From the NCBI GenBank assembly GCA_026129545.1, contig JAHCHX010000001.1:2789501-2853500 (forward strand): a stretch of DNA of 64,000 bases, in the 5' to 3' direction. The position numbers and the translations under genes were made by a program. Source of the stretch: Saprospiraceae bacterium. GTDB lineage: Bacteria; Bacteroidota; Bacteroidia; Chitinophagales; Saprospiraceae. Numbering within the stretch: position 1 is the first letter of the stretch; the number at the start of each line of letters is the position of its first letter. The notes below the pieces were generated by a model. It saw only the letters and a program-made list of their open reading frames with translations. It was not told the DNA's origin and made no database searches. Positions 9,310-18,143 of the stretch are shown here, one piece after another.

Positions 9310-11718
9310 ATGAAAGCAACTCGACTCTTGCTCGCCCTCATGGCGATGGCTTTTGCCGCTCCCCTCTTCGCCCAGTTGGACACCATTCACTGGCTACCGC
9401 CCATGCACGCCCGCAACGAGTGGGGGCCTCAATACTTGTACCTTTCGACGCCCGAACCAGAGCCTTTCACCGTGAACGTCCGCGACGGCGCGGGCAACTT
9501 GGTGACAACGGCGGAGATAAGCAACGCGCAGCCGTTTCGTTTCAATTTGGGGCTGCCACCCACCACGCCTGTTTTGGTATCGGCCAGCCAGCTGCACACC
9601 CCCTTGCAGGGAAAGGGTCTGGTGATAGATGGCCCGAAAAAATTTTATGCCTATTACAGGGTTCATGCCGCGTCGGGATTTCACGCTGGCGACCTGACCT
9701 GCAAAGGCCGGGCGGCGCTGGGTACCGAGTTTCGCGTTGGCCATCTGGTGCAGGAAGTGGATGGCATGGACCGCCGCTCCAATTTTGTCGGCGTGATGGC
9801 TTCGGAAGACGACACCGAAGTGACGCTATCGGGTTTTCACCCCGACACCGATTTTCAAATTGGCAACACCAGCACGCCATCCACTGGCCCGGTCGTGGTG
9901 ACGCTCCAAAAAGGCGAGACGGTTGTTTTTTCCAATTATATCATCGCAAGTCAGAGCGTGCAGCCCCCCAACGGCCTCATGGGCGCATTGCTCAAAGCCA
10001 CCAAGCCTGTGGCGGTCAATTGCGGCTCGTGGGTAGGCGCTCCGGTGCAGTTCACGGCACACGACATTGGCATTGACCAAATCGCGCCTTTCGAGCAGGT
10101 GGGGAAAGAGTACATATTATGCAGGGGAAATGGCTCTTCCATCCTCGAACGCCCTATCGTCATAGCACACCGCGACGGCACACAGGTGTGGTTCAATGGC
10201 AATACGACACCCGCCGCCAATCTCAACGCAGGGCAGTATTACATCGCGCCAACCGCCGCCTACACCGCCAACGGGAACCTCTACATCCGCAGTTCGGAAC
10301 CTGTATTTGTGTATGAAATGATTGGAGGCACCGCACAAAGCGACGACGCGATGCGCACCGCCGGGCTGATTTTTGTGCCGCCCATCAGCTGCGGCATCCC
10401 AAACGCGGTGGACAACATATACGAGCCGAATCGCATCGGCTCCATGCGTTTCGAGGGCGGGCTGATGATTGTGGCCATGAAAGATTCTTTGGTGACCGTG
10501 AAAATAGATGGTTCGGAGGTGACAATGGGCGCTCCTGCCCCAGTGTTGGGCTATCCCGAATTCGTGACCTATCGCCGGCTCAATCTTTTTTCCGAAAACA
10601 GCACCCCCAATTTGTTGAGCGTGGTGGCGGAAGGCGCGGTGCAAGTCGCTATGTTTGGGCGCAACCAGCCCGCGAGTTTCGCGGCGTTTTACTCGGGTTT
10701 TAGCAAAACACTCAGGCCCGACATTCAAATCAAGGTGGCGGGGGATGGTGTTTGCCCCGACACTTTGGTGGCCAATGGAGTGTTCGATGGAGTACAATGG
10801 ATGTTGGAAGATTCGGTGCTGCAATATGGGGCAGACACGTTTTTGGTGGTTTACACACCCGGCCAATACACTGCCACCGGATATTTGGGCGTGTGCCGTC
10901 GCACTGATTTTGCGTCCGATACCCTTGTGATTGATTTCAACTCTCCCGCATTTGAATACACCGTGGAAGAACCATCCTGCTTCGGCTTTTCCGACGGGCA
11001 CATCACTTTCGGCACCCCTTACGGCGGCCTGCCGCCCTATCAGTTTTCGATTGACGATGGACGCACATTTCTACCGAGCAGCACATTCAGCGGCCTTTCC
11101 ATGGGGGCATACCCGCTCGTGGCGCGCGATGTGACGGGCTGTTACAATCGGCCACTGTTGGCAATGATGGGCCAGCCGGATAGTTTTTCGGTCTCGTTGA
11201 AAGTGCGTTTGTTGCCCAACCCACTCAAGCCGGGCGGCAAAGTCGAGTTGGAAGCCCTGCCCGGTCGTCCCGTCGTGTCGGCGTTTTGGGAGCCGCCAAA
11301 CGAGCGCCTCCTCTGCGCGGACTGCCTCGCCTACGCCTTCCAGCCTGAGGCAAGCACTTGGGTGGCGGTCACGGTACTCGACGCGGAAGGTTGCCCAGCC
11401 GTGGACAGTATGTTTATCCCGGTGGTGCCCAATGTGTTTGCGCCCAACGTGATACGCCCGGCTTCTTCGGAGGGCAACGACCGCTTCACCTTGTTCACTC
11501 GCGACCCCATGCCCATCCGCCGATTGGCTATTTTCGACCGCTGGGGCGACTTGGTTTTCGAGCGACGCGGCATTTTTACCAACGACACCTCAGAAGGTTG
11601 GGACGGTTCATTCAAAGGCATACAGGCGCTGCCGGGCGTGTACGCTTTTTGGGCAGAGGTGGAAACGCTGCCGGGTCGAGTAGAGGTGGTGACGGGGGAT
11701 GTGACGGTGTTGCGGTAG
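9310..11718 (+). CDS. T9SS type B surface protein with IgGFc-binding-like N-terminal domain
   Basis: ATG at 9310 starts a signal peptide (MKATRLLLALMAMAFAAP, LFAQ). Residues of about 25-480 match the pattern of the IgGFc-binding N-terminal domain found in large Bacteroidota adhesins (repeated 'VTLQKGETVVFSNY' and 'GGTAQSDDAMRTAGLIFVPP' beta segments). A PKD/SprB-like segment (about 555-620: PSCFGFSDGHITF, GGLPPYQFSIDDG) follows. The end is a gliding-motility/T9SS type B sorting domain: VFAPNVIRPASSEGNDRF, LAIFDRWGDLVFER, WDGSFKG, LPGVYAFWAEV. It should be exported by Sec, moved by the type IX system and anchored on the surface. Function is probably adhesion; the ligand is unknown. Confidence 0.85.
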   Translation: MKATRLLLALMAMAFAAPLFAQLDTIHWLPPMHARNEWGPQYLYLSTPEPEPFTVNVRDGAGNLVTTAEISNAQPFRFNLGLPPTTPVLVSASQLHTPLQGKGLVIDGPKKFYAYYRVHAASGFHAGDLTCKGRAALGTEFRVGHLVQEVDGMDRRSNFVGVMASEDDTEVTLSGFHPDTDFQIGNTSTPSTGPVVVTLQKGETVVFSNYIIASQSVQPPNGLMGALLKATKPVAVNCGSWVGAPVQFTAHDIGIDQIAPFEQVGKEYILCRGNGSSILERPIVIAHRDGTQVWFNGNTTPAANLNAGQYYIAPTAAYTANGNLYIRSSEPVFVYEMIGGTAQSDDAMRTAGLIFVPPISCGIPNAVDNIYEPNRIGSMRFEGGLMIVAMKDSLVTVKIDGSEVTMGAPAPVLGYPEFVTYRRLNLFSENSTPNLLSVVAEGAVQVAMFGRNQPASFAAFYSGFSKTLRPDIQIKVAGDGVCPDTLVANGVFDGVQWMLEDSVLQYGADTFLVVYTPGQYTATGYLGVCRRTDFASDTLVIDFNSPAFEYTVEEPSCFGFSDGHITFGTPYGGLPPYQFSIDDGRTFLPSSTFSGLSMGAYPLVARDVTGCYNRPLLAMMGQPDSFSVSLKVRLLPNPLKPGGKVELEALPGRPVVSAFWEPPNERLLCADCLAYAFQPEASTWVAVTVLDAEGCPAVDSMFIPVVPNVFAPNVIRPASSEGNDRFTLFTRDPMPIRRLAIFDRWGDLVFERRGIFTNDTSEGWDGSFKGIQALPGVYAFWAEVETLPGRVEVVTGDVTVLR

Positions 11719-11726
11719 AAGAAAAT

Positions 11727-13112
11727 TCATTTAAACAACGCCCGCTTCAACTCCTCCACCTTCCCAAGTGTTTGAATGCGAATGCCGTAGCGTTTCGGGT
11801 CAATGCCTTTCATACCGTATTTCGAGACATAAATTTCTTTGAAGCCCAGCCGGTCGGCCTCGGCGATGCGCTGCTCCACGCGTTGCACGGCGCGAATTTC
11901 GCCCGAAAGGCCGACCTCGCCCGCGAAACAGATATTGGACGGAATGCTCACGTCCTGCAAACTCGAAATCAGCGAGGCGACGATGGCGAGGTCAATGCCC
12001 GGGTCTTCCACGCGGATGCCGCCCGCGAGATTGAGGAACACGTCGTTGATGCTGAAAAAATAGCCGCAGCGTTTTTCCAAAACAGCCAGCAACATCGAAA
12101 GCCGCCGCATATCAAAACCCGTGGCTGAACGCTGTGGCGTGCCGAACACGGCTTTCGACACAAGCGCCTGTGTCTCGATGAGCATTGGCCTCATGCCTTC
12201 CATCGTGGCGGCGACGGCGCAGCCTGAAAGTTCCTCGTCTTTTTGGCTTAAAAGGAGTTCCGAGGGATTGCTCACCTCACGCAAACCCACCGCCTGCATC
12301 TCGTAAATCCCCATTTCGTCGGTGCTGCCGAAGCGGTTTTTCAGCGTGCGCAGGATGCGGTAAGTGTTGTGGCGGTCGCCCTCGAATTGAAGCACGCAGT
12401 CCACGATGTGTTCCAGCAGTTTCGGCCCGGCGATGTCGCCCTCCTTGTTGATATGGCCGATGAGGAAGACAGGGATATTGGTCTCTTTGGCGAAGCGGAG
12501 CAGTTCGCCCGCGCACTCGCGCACCTGCGCGATGCCGCCCGGCGCAGAGTCGAGGTGCGGCGTGCTCATGGTCTGAATGGAGTCCACGACCATGAGTTGG
12601 GGTTGGAGTTCCTGTGCTTGTTGGAGGATTTTGGTCGTGTTCGTCTCGGTCAGGATGTAGCAGTCGGACTTAGGGCTACCGATGCGGTCGGCACGCATCT
12701 TGATTTGCTCCTCGCTTTCTTCTCCGCTGACGTACAGGATTTTAGCGGGCAGGTGCATGGCGACTTGCAGCATCAACGTGCTCTTGCCGATGCCCGGCTG
12801 ACCGCCCATGAGCACGAGCGAACCCGGCACGATGCCGCCGCCGAGCACCCTGTTGAGCTCTTGGTCGGGCGTGGCGAGGCGGACGGTGCGGCCTGTCTCG
12901 ATTTGGTGGAGTGATACGGGCTTGGGAGATTCAGCGCGGCCACCGTTGGCAGAGGTCGCCCATGATTTTCGTTTTTCCTCCGTCGTTGTTTCTTTCTGGA
13001 TGATTTCTTCCTGATAGGTGTTCCACTCGCCGCAATGGGGGCATTTGCCCAGCCACTTGGGGGAGGATGCGCCGCAGTTGGAGCAGAAAAAGATGGTGCG
13101 TGGTTTTGCCAT
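11727..13112 (-). CDS. radA: DNA repair protein RadA (Sms)
   Basis: Start at 13112 (MAKPRTIFFCSNCG); the longer frame adds only five residues. An N-terminal zinc finger (CSNCG, CPHCG), a RecA-like core with Walker A GGQPGIGKSTLM, the RadA signature KNRFGSTDEMGIYEM and a C-terminal Lon-like domain give the full RadA architecture at 461 residues, the normal length. RadA promotes branch migration of recombination intermediates. It converges on the T9SS protein with only eight bases between the stops and is divergent from the Fur-family gene. Confidence 0.95.
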   Translation of the reverse strand: MAKPRTIFFCSNCGASSPKWLGKCPHCGEWNTYQEEIIQKETTTEEKRKSWATSANGGRAESPKPVSLHQIETGRTVRLATPDQELNRVLGGGIVPGSLVLMGGQPGIGKSTLMLQVAMHLPAKILYVSGEESEEQIKMRADRIGSPKSDCYILTETNTTKILQQAQELQPQLMVVDSIQTMSTPHLDSAPGGIAQVRECAGELLRFAKETNIPVFLIGHINKEGDIAGPKLLEHIVDCVLQFEGDRHNTYRILRTLKNRFGSTDEMGIYEMQAVGLREVSNPSELLLSQKDEELSGCAVAATMEGMRPMLIETQALVSKAVFGTPQRSATGFDMRRLSMLLAVLEKRCGYFFSINDVFLNLAGGIRVEDPGIDLAIVASLISSLQDVSIPSNICFAGEVGLSGEIRAVQRVEQRIAEADRLGFKEIYVSKYGMKGIDPKRYGIRIQTLGKVEELKRALFK

Positions 13113-13194
13113 GATTCGGGCTGGCAAGATAAAACAATTTGAGGCAAATGGTCCCTCTTTTCAACTTTCACCAACACCCGACTGTTTTAAGCGG

Positions 13195-13202
13195 TATTTT
13201 TG
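13195..13202 (+). promoter_or_regulatory. -7 element for the Fur-family gene
   Basis: TATTTTTG followed by CCCG fits TAnnTTTG and its usual downstream C-rich context. It lies about 20 bases before the ATG at 13223, giving a very short leader and excluding the upstream in-frame ATGs. Confidence 0.4.
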
Positions 13203-13222
13203 CCCGAAATAGAGAAAGAAAT

Positions 13223-13750
13223 ATGATGACCGCGCAACGCACCGAAGAGGAACGCATCAAGCAAGTCCTCAACATATTTTCCGCTCAATTGGAGAAAAAC
13301 GGCTTTCGCAAAACACCCGAGCGATTTGCCATCTTGGAGGAAATCTACAAACGCAGCGACCACTTCGACGCGGAGCAGCTGTACATCCACATGAAAAATC
13401 GGAATTATCGCGTCAGTCGAGCTACGGTGTACAACACTTTGGAACTGTTGGTTTCGTGTGACCTGATAAAAAAGCACCAGTTTGGGAAAAACCTCGCGCA
13501 GTACGAGAAGTCTTACGGCTACAAACAACACGACCACGTTATATGCGCCAATTGCGGCAAGGTAGTCGAGTTTTGCGACCCACGGGTGCAGCAAATCAAG
13601 GATATGGTGGGCGAGTTGCTGAATTTCAAAATCACGCACCACTCACTCAATCTTTACGGCATCTGCGGCTCCTGCCAGAAGGAGATGGAATACGGCATCG
13701 TGCGCAAACAGCCCAAAGTGGTGGAAGATGAGCCGGGTTGGGGAGATTGA
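13223..13750 (+). CDS. Fur-family transcriptional regulator
   Basis: Start at 13223 ([12 protein letters not shown]), supported by the promoter-like element just upstream. The winged helix reads [47 protein letters not shown] metal-binding dimerisation domain follows: the HDH motif in [22 protein letters not shown] and two CxxC pairs (CANC, CGSC) for the structural zinc. Length 175 residues is normal. Whether it senses iron (Fur), peroxide (PerR) or zinc (Zur) cannot be decided from the sequence alone. It is divergent from radA and separated from convergent pyk by a symmetrical hairpin. Confidence 0.9.
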   Translation: MMTAQRTEEERIKQVLNIFSAQLEKNGFRKTPERFAILEEIYKRSDHFDAEQLYIHMKNRNYRVSRATVYNTLELLVSCDLIKKHQFGKNLAQYEKSYGYKQHDHVICANCGKVVEFCDPRVQQIKDMVGELLNFKITHHSLNLYGICGSCQKEMEYGIVRKQPKVVEDEPGWGD

Positions 13751-13776
13751 GAAACAGCTGGTCATACAAACGAGAG

Positions 13777-13807
13777 GGGGGTGCTATATGTCAAACATAG
13801 CACCCCC
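13777..13807. terminator. Bidirectional hairpin between the Fur-family gene and pyk
   Basis: Arms 13777-13787 (GGGGGTGCTAT) and 13797-13807 pair perfectly around a 9-base loop. It sits between convergent genes, so it can end transcription from both sides, although the T-tracts are weak. Confidence 0.7.
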
Positions 13808-13834
13808 TCATTTCATTAAGACGAAGACCTTCCG

Positions 13835-15325
13835 TTATTCCACCTCTGTGATTTTCAACATATTCGTGCTCAATCGTCTGTCCATTGGCATCGAACCCGT
13901 GTTCACGATAGTGTCGCCCGTCTTGATATGGCCCGCGTTTTTCAATATCTCGATGCAATCCTCGATGGTCTCGTCGGTAGAGGAAAAGCGGTCGTAGTAG
14001 AAACACTGCACTCCCCAAAGTAGATTCATGGAGTTGAGGCGGCTATTGTTGTTGCTGAAAATAAAAATCTTCGACTTTGGGCGGAAGCTGCTGACCTTGA
14101 ATGCCGTGTATCCCGAAATCGTGTGGCCCACGATACCAACCGAGCCAATTTCCTCCGCTACTCGGCAAGCATTGAAACAAATGACATCCGAGTGAAACAA
14201 TTTGAATTTGGCGGAAGGATAAGGCCTGCGGGTTTCGATTTGGGGCCAATACTGTTTCTCCGCCTCCTCTATGATGCGCGACATGTATTGAATCACCAAT
14301 TTGGGATGCTTTCCCACAGAGGTCTCGCCGCTAAGCATCACCGCATCAGCACCGTCCAACACCGCATTGGCCACATCAGTCACCTCTGCACGGGTGGGTG
14401 AGGGATTGTGAATCATGCTGTCCATCATCTGGGTGGCCACGATGACGGGCCGGGCATATTGCATGCACAAGTGGATGATTTCCTTCTGTGTCATGGGCAA
14501 TTGCTCAATCGGCATTTCCACGCCAAGGTCGCCACGAGCAACCATGATGGCGTTGGAGGCACGGATGATTTCGCGGATATTTTTCACCGCTTCCGGCTTT
14601 TCGATTTTGGCCATCATTTTGGCTTGGTGCCCGCTGCGCTGAAGCGCGTCGCGCAACCCGTACATATCTTCTGGCCGCCGCACAAAGGAAAGCGCAATCC
14701 AATTGACGGGTTGCGTGAGTATGAAATCAAGGTCTTCCTTGTCCTTTTCGGTCATGGAAGGCAGCTTGACGTTGGTGTCTGGCAGGTTGACCCCTTTATT
14801 GCTGCTCAAGATGCCCCCATGCAGACATTTGAGACGAACCGTGTCTTTCTTATTGGTCTCTATCACCTCAAACACCAGCTTGCCATCATCCATCAGGATA
14901 CGCTCACCCACCTCGCAATCCTCCGCAAATTGGGGGTAAGACATATAGATGCCCTCTTTGGTGCCGGGCGCGAGCTCGTCGTTGACAATCGTGATGACAT
15001 CGCCCGAGCCAAGCGGCAGCGCGTTGTCCCTGATTTTGCCGACACGCAGCTTCGGCCCCTGCAAGTCGGCAAGAATGCCTATATGGGTGTTGTATTGTTC
15101 GTTAATGGCTTGGATATGCCCGATGACCTCCAAATGGTCGGCATGTGAGCCATGGCTGAAATTGAGGCGGAACACGTCCACGCCAGCTTTCACCAATTCA
15201 AGCAGCTTATCATAGGTATTGCAGGCTGGGCCTACGGTAGCGACGATTTTGGTGTTCTGCGAACCGTCTTTGCGCATATAGGGAGTGTTTTTTTCGAGCA
15301 AGGTAGCAACTTCTGTGAGCGTCAT
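13835..15325 (-). CDS. pyk: Pyruvate kinase
   Basis: Converts phosphoenolpyruvate and ADP to pyruvate and ATP, the last step of glycolysis. The N-terminal TIM barrel starts TKIVATVGPACNTYDKLLELV and contains FRLNFSHGSH. The active-site region MMAKIEKPEAVKNI carries the catalytic Lys and the metal-binding Glu, and is followed by MVARGDLGVEMP and the potassium/substrate segment MLSGETSVGKHP. The C-terminal domain completes a normal 496-residue enzyme. A TACTTTTG element (15380 to 15373) lies about 50 bases upstream. Confidence 0.95.
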   Translation of the reverse strand: MTLTEVATLLEKNTPYMRKDGSQNTKIVATVGPACNTYDKLLELVKAGVDVFRLNFSHGSHADHLEVIGHIQAINEQYNTHIGILADLQGPKLRVGKIRDNALPLGSGDVITIVNDELAPGTKEGIYMSYPQFAEDCEVGERILMDDGKLVFEVIETNKKDTVRLKCLHGGILSSNKGVNLPDTNVKLPSMTEKDKEDLDFILTQPVNWIALSFVRRPEDMYGLRDALQRSGHQAKMMAKIEKPEAVKNIREIIRASNAIMVARGDLGVEMPIEQLPMTQKEIIHLCMQYARPVIVATQMMDSMIHNPSPTRAEVTDVANAVLDGADAVMLSGETSVGKHPKLVIQYMSRIIEEAEKQYWPQIETRRPYPSAKFKLFHSDVICFNACRVAEEIGSVGIVGHTISGYTAFKVSSFRPKSKIFIFSNNNSRLNSMNLLWGVQCFYYDRFSSTDETIEDCIEILKNAGHIKTGDTIVNTGSMPMDRRLSTNMLKITEVE

Positions 15326-15372
15326 AATGCCTTTTTTACTTTAAGTGTAAAACTTACAATAAGAGGGCGCAA

Positions 15373-15380
15373 CAAAAGTA
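15373..15380 (-). promoter_or_regulatory. -7 element for pyk
   Basis: TACTTTTG followed by TTGCGCC on the minus strand fits TAnnTTTG. The leader would be about 40 bases. No good TTG is seen at the -33 distance. Confidence 0.4.
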
Positions 15381-15590
15381 TGACACTTGTTTGAATTGCG
15401 CCTACCACTAAAAGTAAAGTTTTTGCAAATTGAACGCCAAAACAAAGACTTTAAGGGGCTTTCGCAAGCATATTTGGTGGTTATGATTTTTTTTGACAAA
15501 GTGTTATTTTTACAAAATCATGGTATAACACCGAAACGGGGTGTGGTAAAATTTCAAGTGGAAAAATTTTTTTAAACTAACGGATAGCCG

Positions 15591-15598
15591 TTTCTTTG
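15591..15598 (+). promoter_or_regulatory. -7-like element for acpP
   Basis: TTTCTTTGCCCCTC deviates from TAnnTTTG at one base but has the same downstream context as the tRNA-Phe element at 38318. The identical 14-mer occurs just upstream of the TonB receptor gene (58920). Expected leader is about 40 bases. Confidence 0.35.
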
Positions 15599-15643
15599 CC
15601 CCTCGAAAAATTGACTTTTTTTCACTTAAAGATTTAAAAAAAC

Positions 15644-15880
15644 ATGGCAACCGTAGCCGAACGCGTAAAGAAAATCATCGTTGACAAACTGGGCGTGGAT
15701 GAAAACGAAGTGACCAACGAGGCAAACTTCATTCAAGACCTTGGCGCCGATTCGCTCGACACCGTAGAACTCATCATGGAATTTGAAAAAGAATTTGATG
15801 TGTCTATTCCCGACGAGCAGGCCGAGAAAATCCAGACAGTCGGTCAGGCCATCGAATATCTCGAAGCGCACACCAGCTAA
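15644..15880 (+). CDS. acpP: Acyl carrier protein
   Basis: Seventy-eight acidic residues with the phosphopantetheine attachment site [10 protein letters not shown] at Ser37. It carries growing acyl chains in type II fatty acid synthesis. It is followed by fabF, the usual pairing, but a strong hairpin with a T-rich tail separates the two. This fits the common pattern in which acpP is transcribed more than its neighbour. Confidence 0.97.
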   Translation: MATVAERVKKIIVDKLGVDENEVTNEANFIQDLGADSLDTVELIMEFEKEFDVSIPDEQAEKIQTVGQAIEYLEAHTS

Positions 15881-15926
15881 TTTGATAAACGCTCCGACGC
15901 GCCTAAACCCGAGTTTTGTTGACAGG

Positions 15927-15966
15927 AAGGTTCAAAGCAAACACGCTTTGAACCTTTCGCTTTTTC
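15927..15966 (+). terminator. Intrinsic terminator after acpP
   Basis: Arms 15927-15938 (AAGGTTCAAAGC) and 15945-15956 pair perfectly over a 6-base loop, followed by TCGCTTTTTCC. Confidence 0.8.
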
Positions 15967-16003
15967 CAGCCACAAGTGCTAACATGGATTAGAGCCAAAG
16001 CCT

Positions 16004-16011
16004 TACCTTTG
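16004..16011 (+). promoter_or_regulatory. -7 element for fabF
   Basis: TACCTTTGCCAGCC fits TAnnTTTG with its C-rich downstream context. A second match, TACTTTTG, is at 16043-16050. Either would re-initiate transcription after the acpP terminator. Confidence 0.4.
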
Positions 16012-16085
16012 CCAGCCTAATCACTGCTTTCTGACTTGACAATACTTTTGCGAAGGAAGCATAACGTCCAAATTCTGAACACATT

Positions 16086-17327
16086 ATGAAACGAGTCGTC
16101 GTAACTGGCATTGGCGCTATCACCCCCATTGGCAATACCGTCGCTGCCTATCTTGAAGGTTTGCAAAAAGGCGTGAGCGGTGCCAATTTAATTACGCAAT
16201 TCGATGCAACGCAGTTCAAAACCCGTTTTGCCTGTGAAGTCAAGGATTTTAACCCAGAAGAGCATCTCGATAGGCGGGAAGTGCGCCGCATTGACCGTTT
16301 CACTCAATTCGCAATGGTGACGGCGGCGGAAGCCTTGAAGGATTCGGGCCTCGACCTCGAAGCTATTGACAAAGACCGGGTGGGGGTTATCTGGGCTTCG
16401 GGCATAGGAGGCTTGGCCACTTTGGAAAAGGAAATCGAAGACCACGTCCTCGGTAGCGGGGTGCCCAAACACAACCCATTCCTCATCCCCAAGATGATTC
16501 AGGATATTGCAGCAGGCATGATTTCCATCCAATATGGTTTCAGGGGCATCAACTATGCCACCGTATCGGCTTGTGCCTCGTCCTCACACTCTTTGATGAA
16601 CGCTTTCGATTATATTCGATTGAACAAGGCGAATATAATAGTGACGGGGGGGTCGGAAGCGACCATCACAAAAACTGCCATCGGTGGTTTCAACTCGATG
16701 AAGGCGCTCAGCGAACGCAATGACGATTTCAAAACAGCTTCTCGTCCTTACGACAAGGACCGCGATGGGTTTGTGCTCGGCGAAGGTGCTGGCACGATTA
16801 TTCTGGAAGAATACGAACACGCCAAAAAACGCGGCGCGAGGATTTATTGTGAAATCGTGGGGGCCGCTGCCACTGCCGACGCATATCACATCACCGCCCC
16901 CCATCCCGAAGGCTTCGGAGTCATCAACGTGATGAATCTTGCGATGGAGGATGCTGGGATGAAGCCAGAAGACATTGACTACATCAATACCCACGGCACC
17001 TCGACACCGTTGGGCGATGTGGCAGAGCTGAAGGCCATTGAGAAGGTGTTCGGCTCGCACGCCAGCGGCATCAACATCTCTTCCACCAAGAGCATGACCG
17101 GCCACTTGCTCGGCGCAGCCGGTGCCATCGAAGCCATTGCTTGCATCTTGGCTATTCATCATAACTTCGCTCCCCCCACCATCAACCATTTCACCGACGA
17201 CCCTGAAATAGACCCCAAACTCAATCTGACATTCAACGAAGCCCAGCAGCGCAAAGTGAAAGCAGCACTCAGCAACACGTTTGGTTTCGGGGGACACAAT
17301 GCCTCCATCATTTTCCGACAGGTGTGA
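16086..17327 (+). CDS. fabF: 3-oxoacyl-ACP synthase II (KAS II)
   Basis: Condenses malonyl-ACP with acyl-ACP in chain elongation. The catalytic triad is intact: Cys163 in TVSACASSSHS, His303 in YINTHGTSTPLGD and His340 in STKSMTGHLLGAAG, with Lys335. The 413-residue length is normal. rnc follows after 27 bases, so fabF probably leads an operon reaching down to the LptF/G permease. Confidence 0.96.
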   Translation: MKRVVVTGIGAITPIGNTVAAYLEGLQKGVSGANLITQFDATQFKTRFACEVKDFNPEEHLDRREVRRIDRFTQFAMVTAAEALKDSGLDLEAIDKDRVGVIWASGIGGLATLEKEIEDHVLGSGVPKHNPFLIPKMIQDIAAGMISIQYGFRGINYATVSACASSSHSLMNAFDYIRLNKANIIVTGGSEATITKTAIGGFNSMKALSERNDDFKTASRPYDKDRDGFVLGEGAGTIILEEYEHAKKRGARIYCEIVGAAATADAYHITAPHPEGFGVINVMNLAMEDAGMKPEDIDYINTHGTSTPLGDVAELKAIEKVFGSHASGINISSTKSMTGHLLGAAGAIEAIACILAIHHNFAPPTINHFTDDPEIDPKLNLTFNEAQQRKVKAALSNTFGFGGHNASIIFRQV

Positions 17328-17354
17328 CATTTAGCGCCCAAAAACATTGACTCC

Positions 17355-18143
17355 GTGCGATTTATTCGACGTTTCTACAACTATTACCTCCACCCCGACA
17401 AAGAACTTGCCCGGCGCCTAAAGACGCTGATTGGGTTCACGCCGACCCATTTGTCCTTGTTCAAACTGGCTTTTTTCCACAAAAGCACTTTTAACACCCG
17501 CGACTATGCCATCGCCAACAACGAGCGGCTCGAATTTCTCGGCGACGCGGTACTCAGCACCATCGTAGGAGAGTATTTGTTCAAAAAATATCCGAACTCC
17601 GACGAGGGCTTTCTGACAAAAATGCGCTCGAAAATCGTGAAGCGCAACTCGCTGGACGAAATCGCCGATAAAATGGGGCTGGATTTGTTCTTGGCCAATT
17701 ACAACCAAACCCGACTCTCCAAGTCCATGCTTGGCAATGCACTCGAGGCACTTGTGGGAGCGGTGTATATTGAGGTAGGGTATGAGCGCACCAAGCAATA
17801 CGTCATCCGACGCATCCTGCGACGCTATCTGGACATTCACGAACTGGAAAGCTTCGACGACAACTACAAAAGCCAGCTGCTCGAATGGTGCCAGAAAAAC
17901 GGGCGCAACATCGAATACAAAGTGGTAGCCAAATACAAAAGCGAAAAGCGCGACAAGTTTAAGGTGGCGGTGTATGTGGATGGCAAAAAACTCGGCACCG
18001 CTGATGACTTCAATAAAAAAAGCGCCGAACAGCTCGCCAGCGAACGCGCCATGGCGGCCATGGGCATCCTGAACGGCAACGGCACGCCCGCCTCTCCTCA
18101 ACACGAACAGGCGCCAGACGACGAAGAAATGGGCGATGAATGA
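17355..18143 (+). CDS. rnc: Ribonuclease III
   Basis: Cuts double-stranded RNA in rRNA maturation and mRNA turnover. The start is a GTG (MRFIRRFYNYYLHP). The RNase III signature NERLEFLGDAVLS is at residues 56-68, a second acidic cluster around LGNALEALVGAVYIE supplies the other metal ligands, and a double-stranded RNA-binding domain occupies about residues 172-240. The C-terminus is a short low-complexity tail. The end overlaps the start of mutY by eight bases, suggesting translational coupling. Confidence 0.95.
   Translation: MRFIRRFYNYYLHPDKELARRLKTLIGFTPTHLSLFKLAFFHKSTFNTRDYAIANNERLEFLGDAVLSTIVGEYLFKKYPNSDEGFLTKMRSKIVKRNSLDEIADKMGLDLFLANYNQTRLSKSMLGNALEALVGAVYIEVGYERTKQYVIRRILRRYLDIHELESFDDNYKSQLLEWCQKNGRNIEYKVVAKYKSEKRDKFKVAVYVDGKKLGTADDFNKKSAEQLASERAMAAMGILNGNGTPASPQHEQAPDDEEMGDE

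Larger units (their letters stand above)
15326..15643. other. Divergent promoter region of pyk and acpP (318 bp)
   Basis: AT-rich region with promoter-like elements in both directions: TACTTTTG on the minus strand (15380 to 15373) for pyk, and TTTCTTTG on the plus strand (15591-15598) for acpP. No further gene is visible. Confidence 0.5.

Noticed and set aside
12369..12914. 181-codon open frame antisense to radA
   Set aside because: Shadow of radA; low-complexity composition and no start signal.
16584..17330. 248-codon open frame antisense to fabF
   Set aside because: It mirrors the conserved fabF coding frame, shows no protein-like motifs, and such long antisense frames are common in this base composition.
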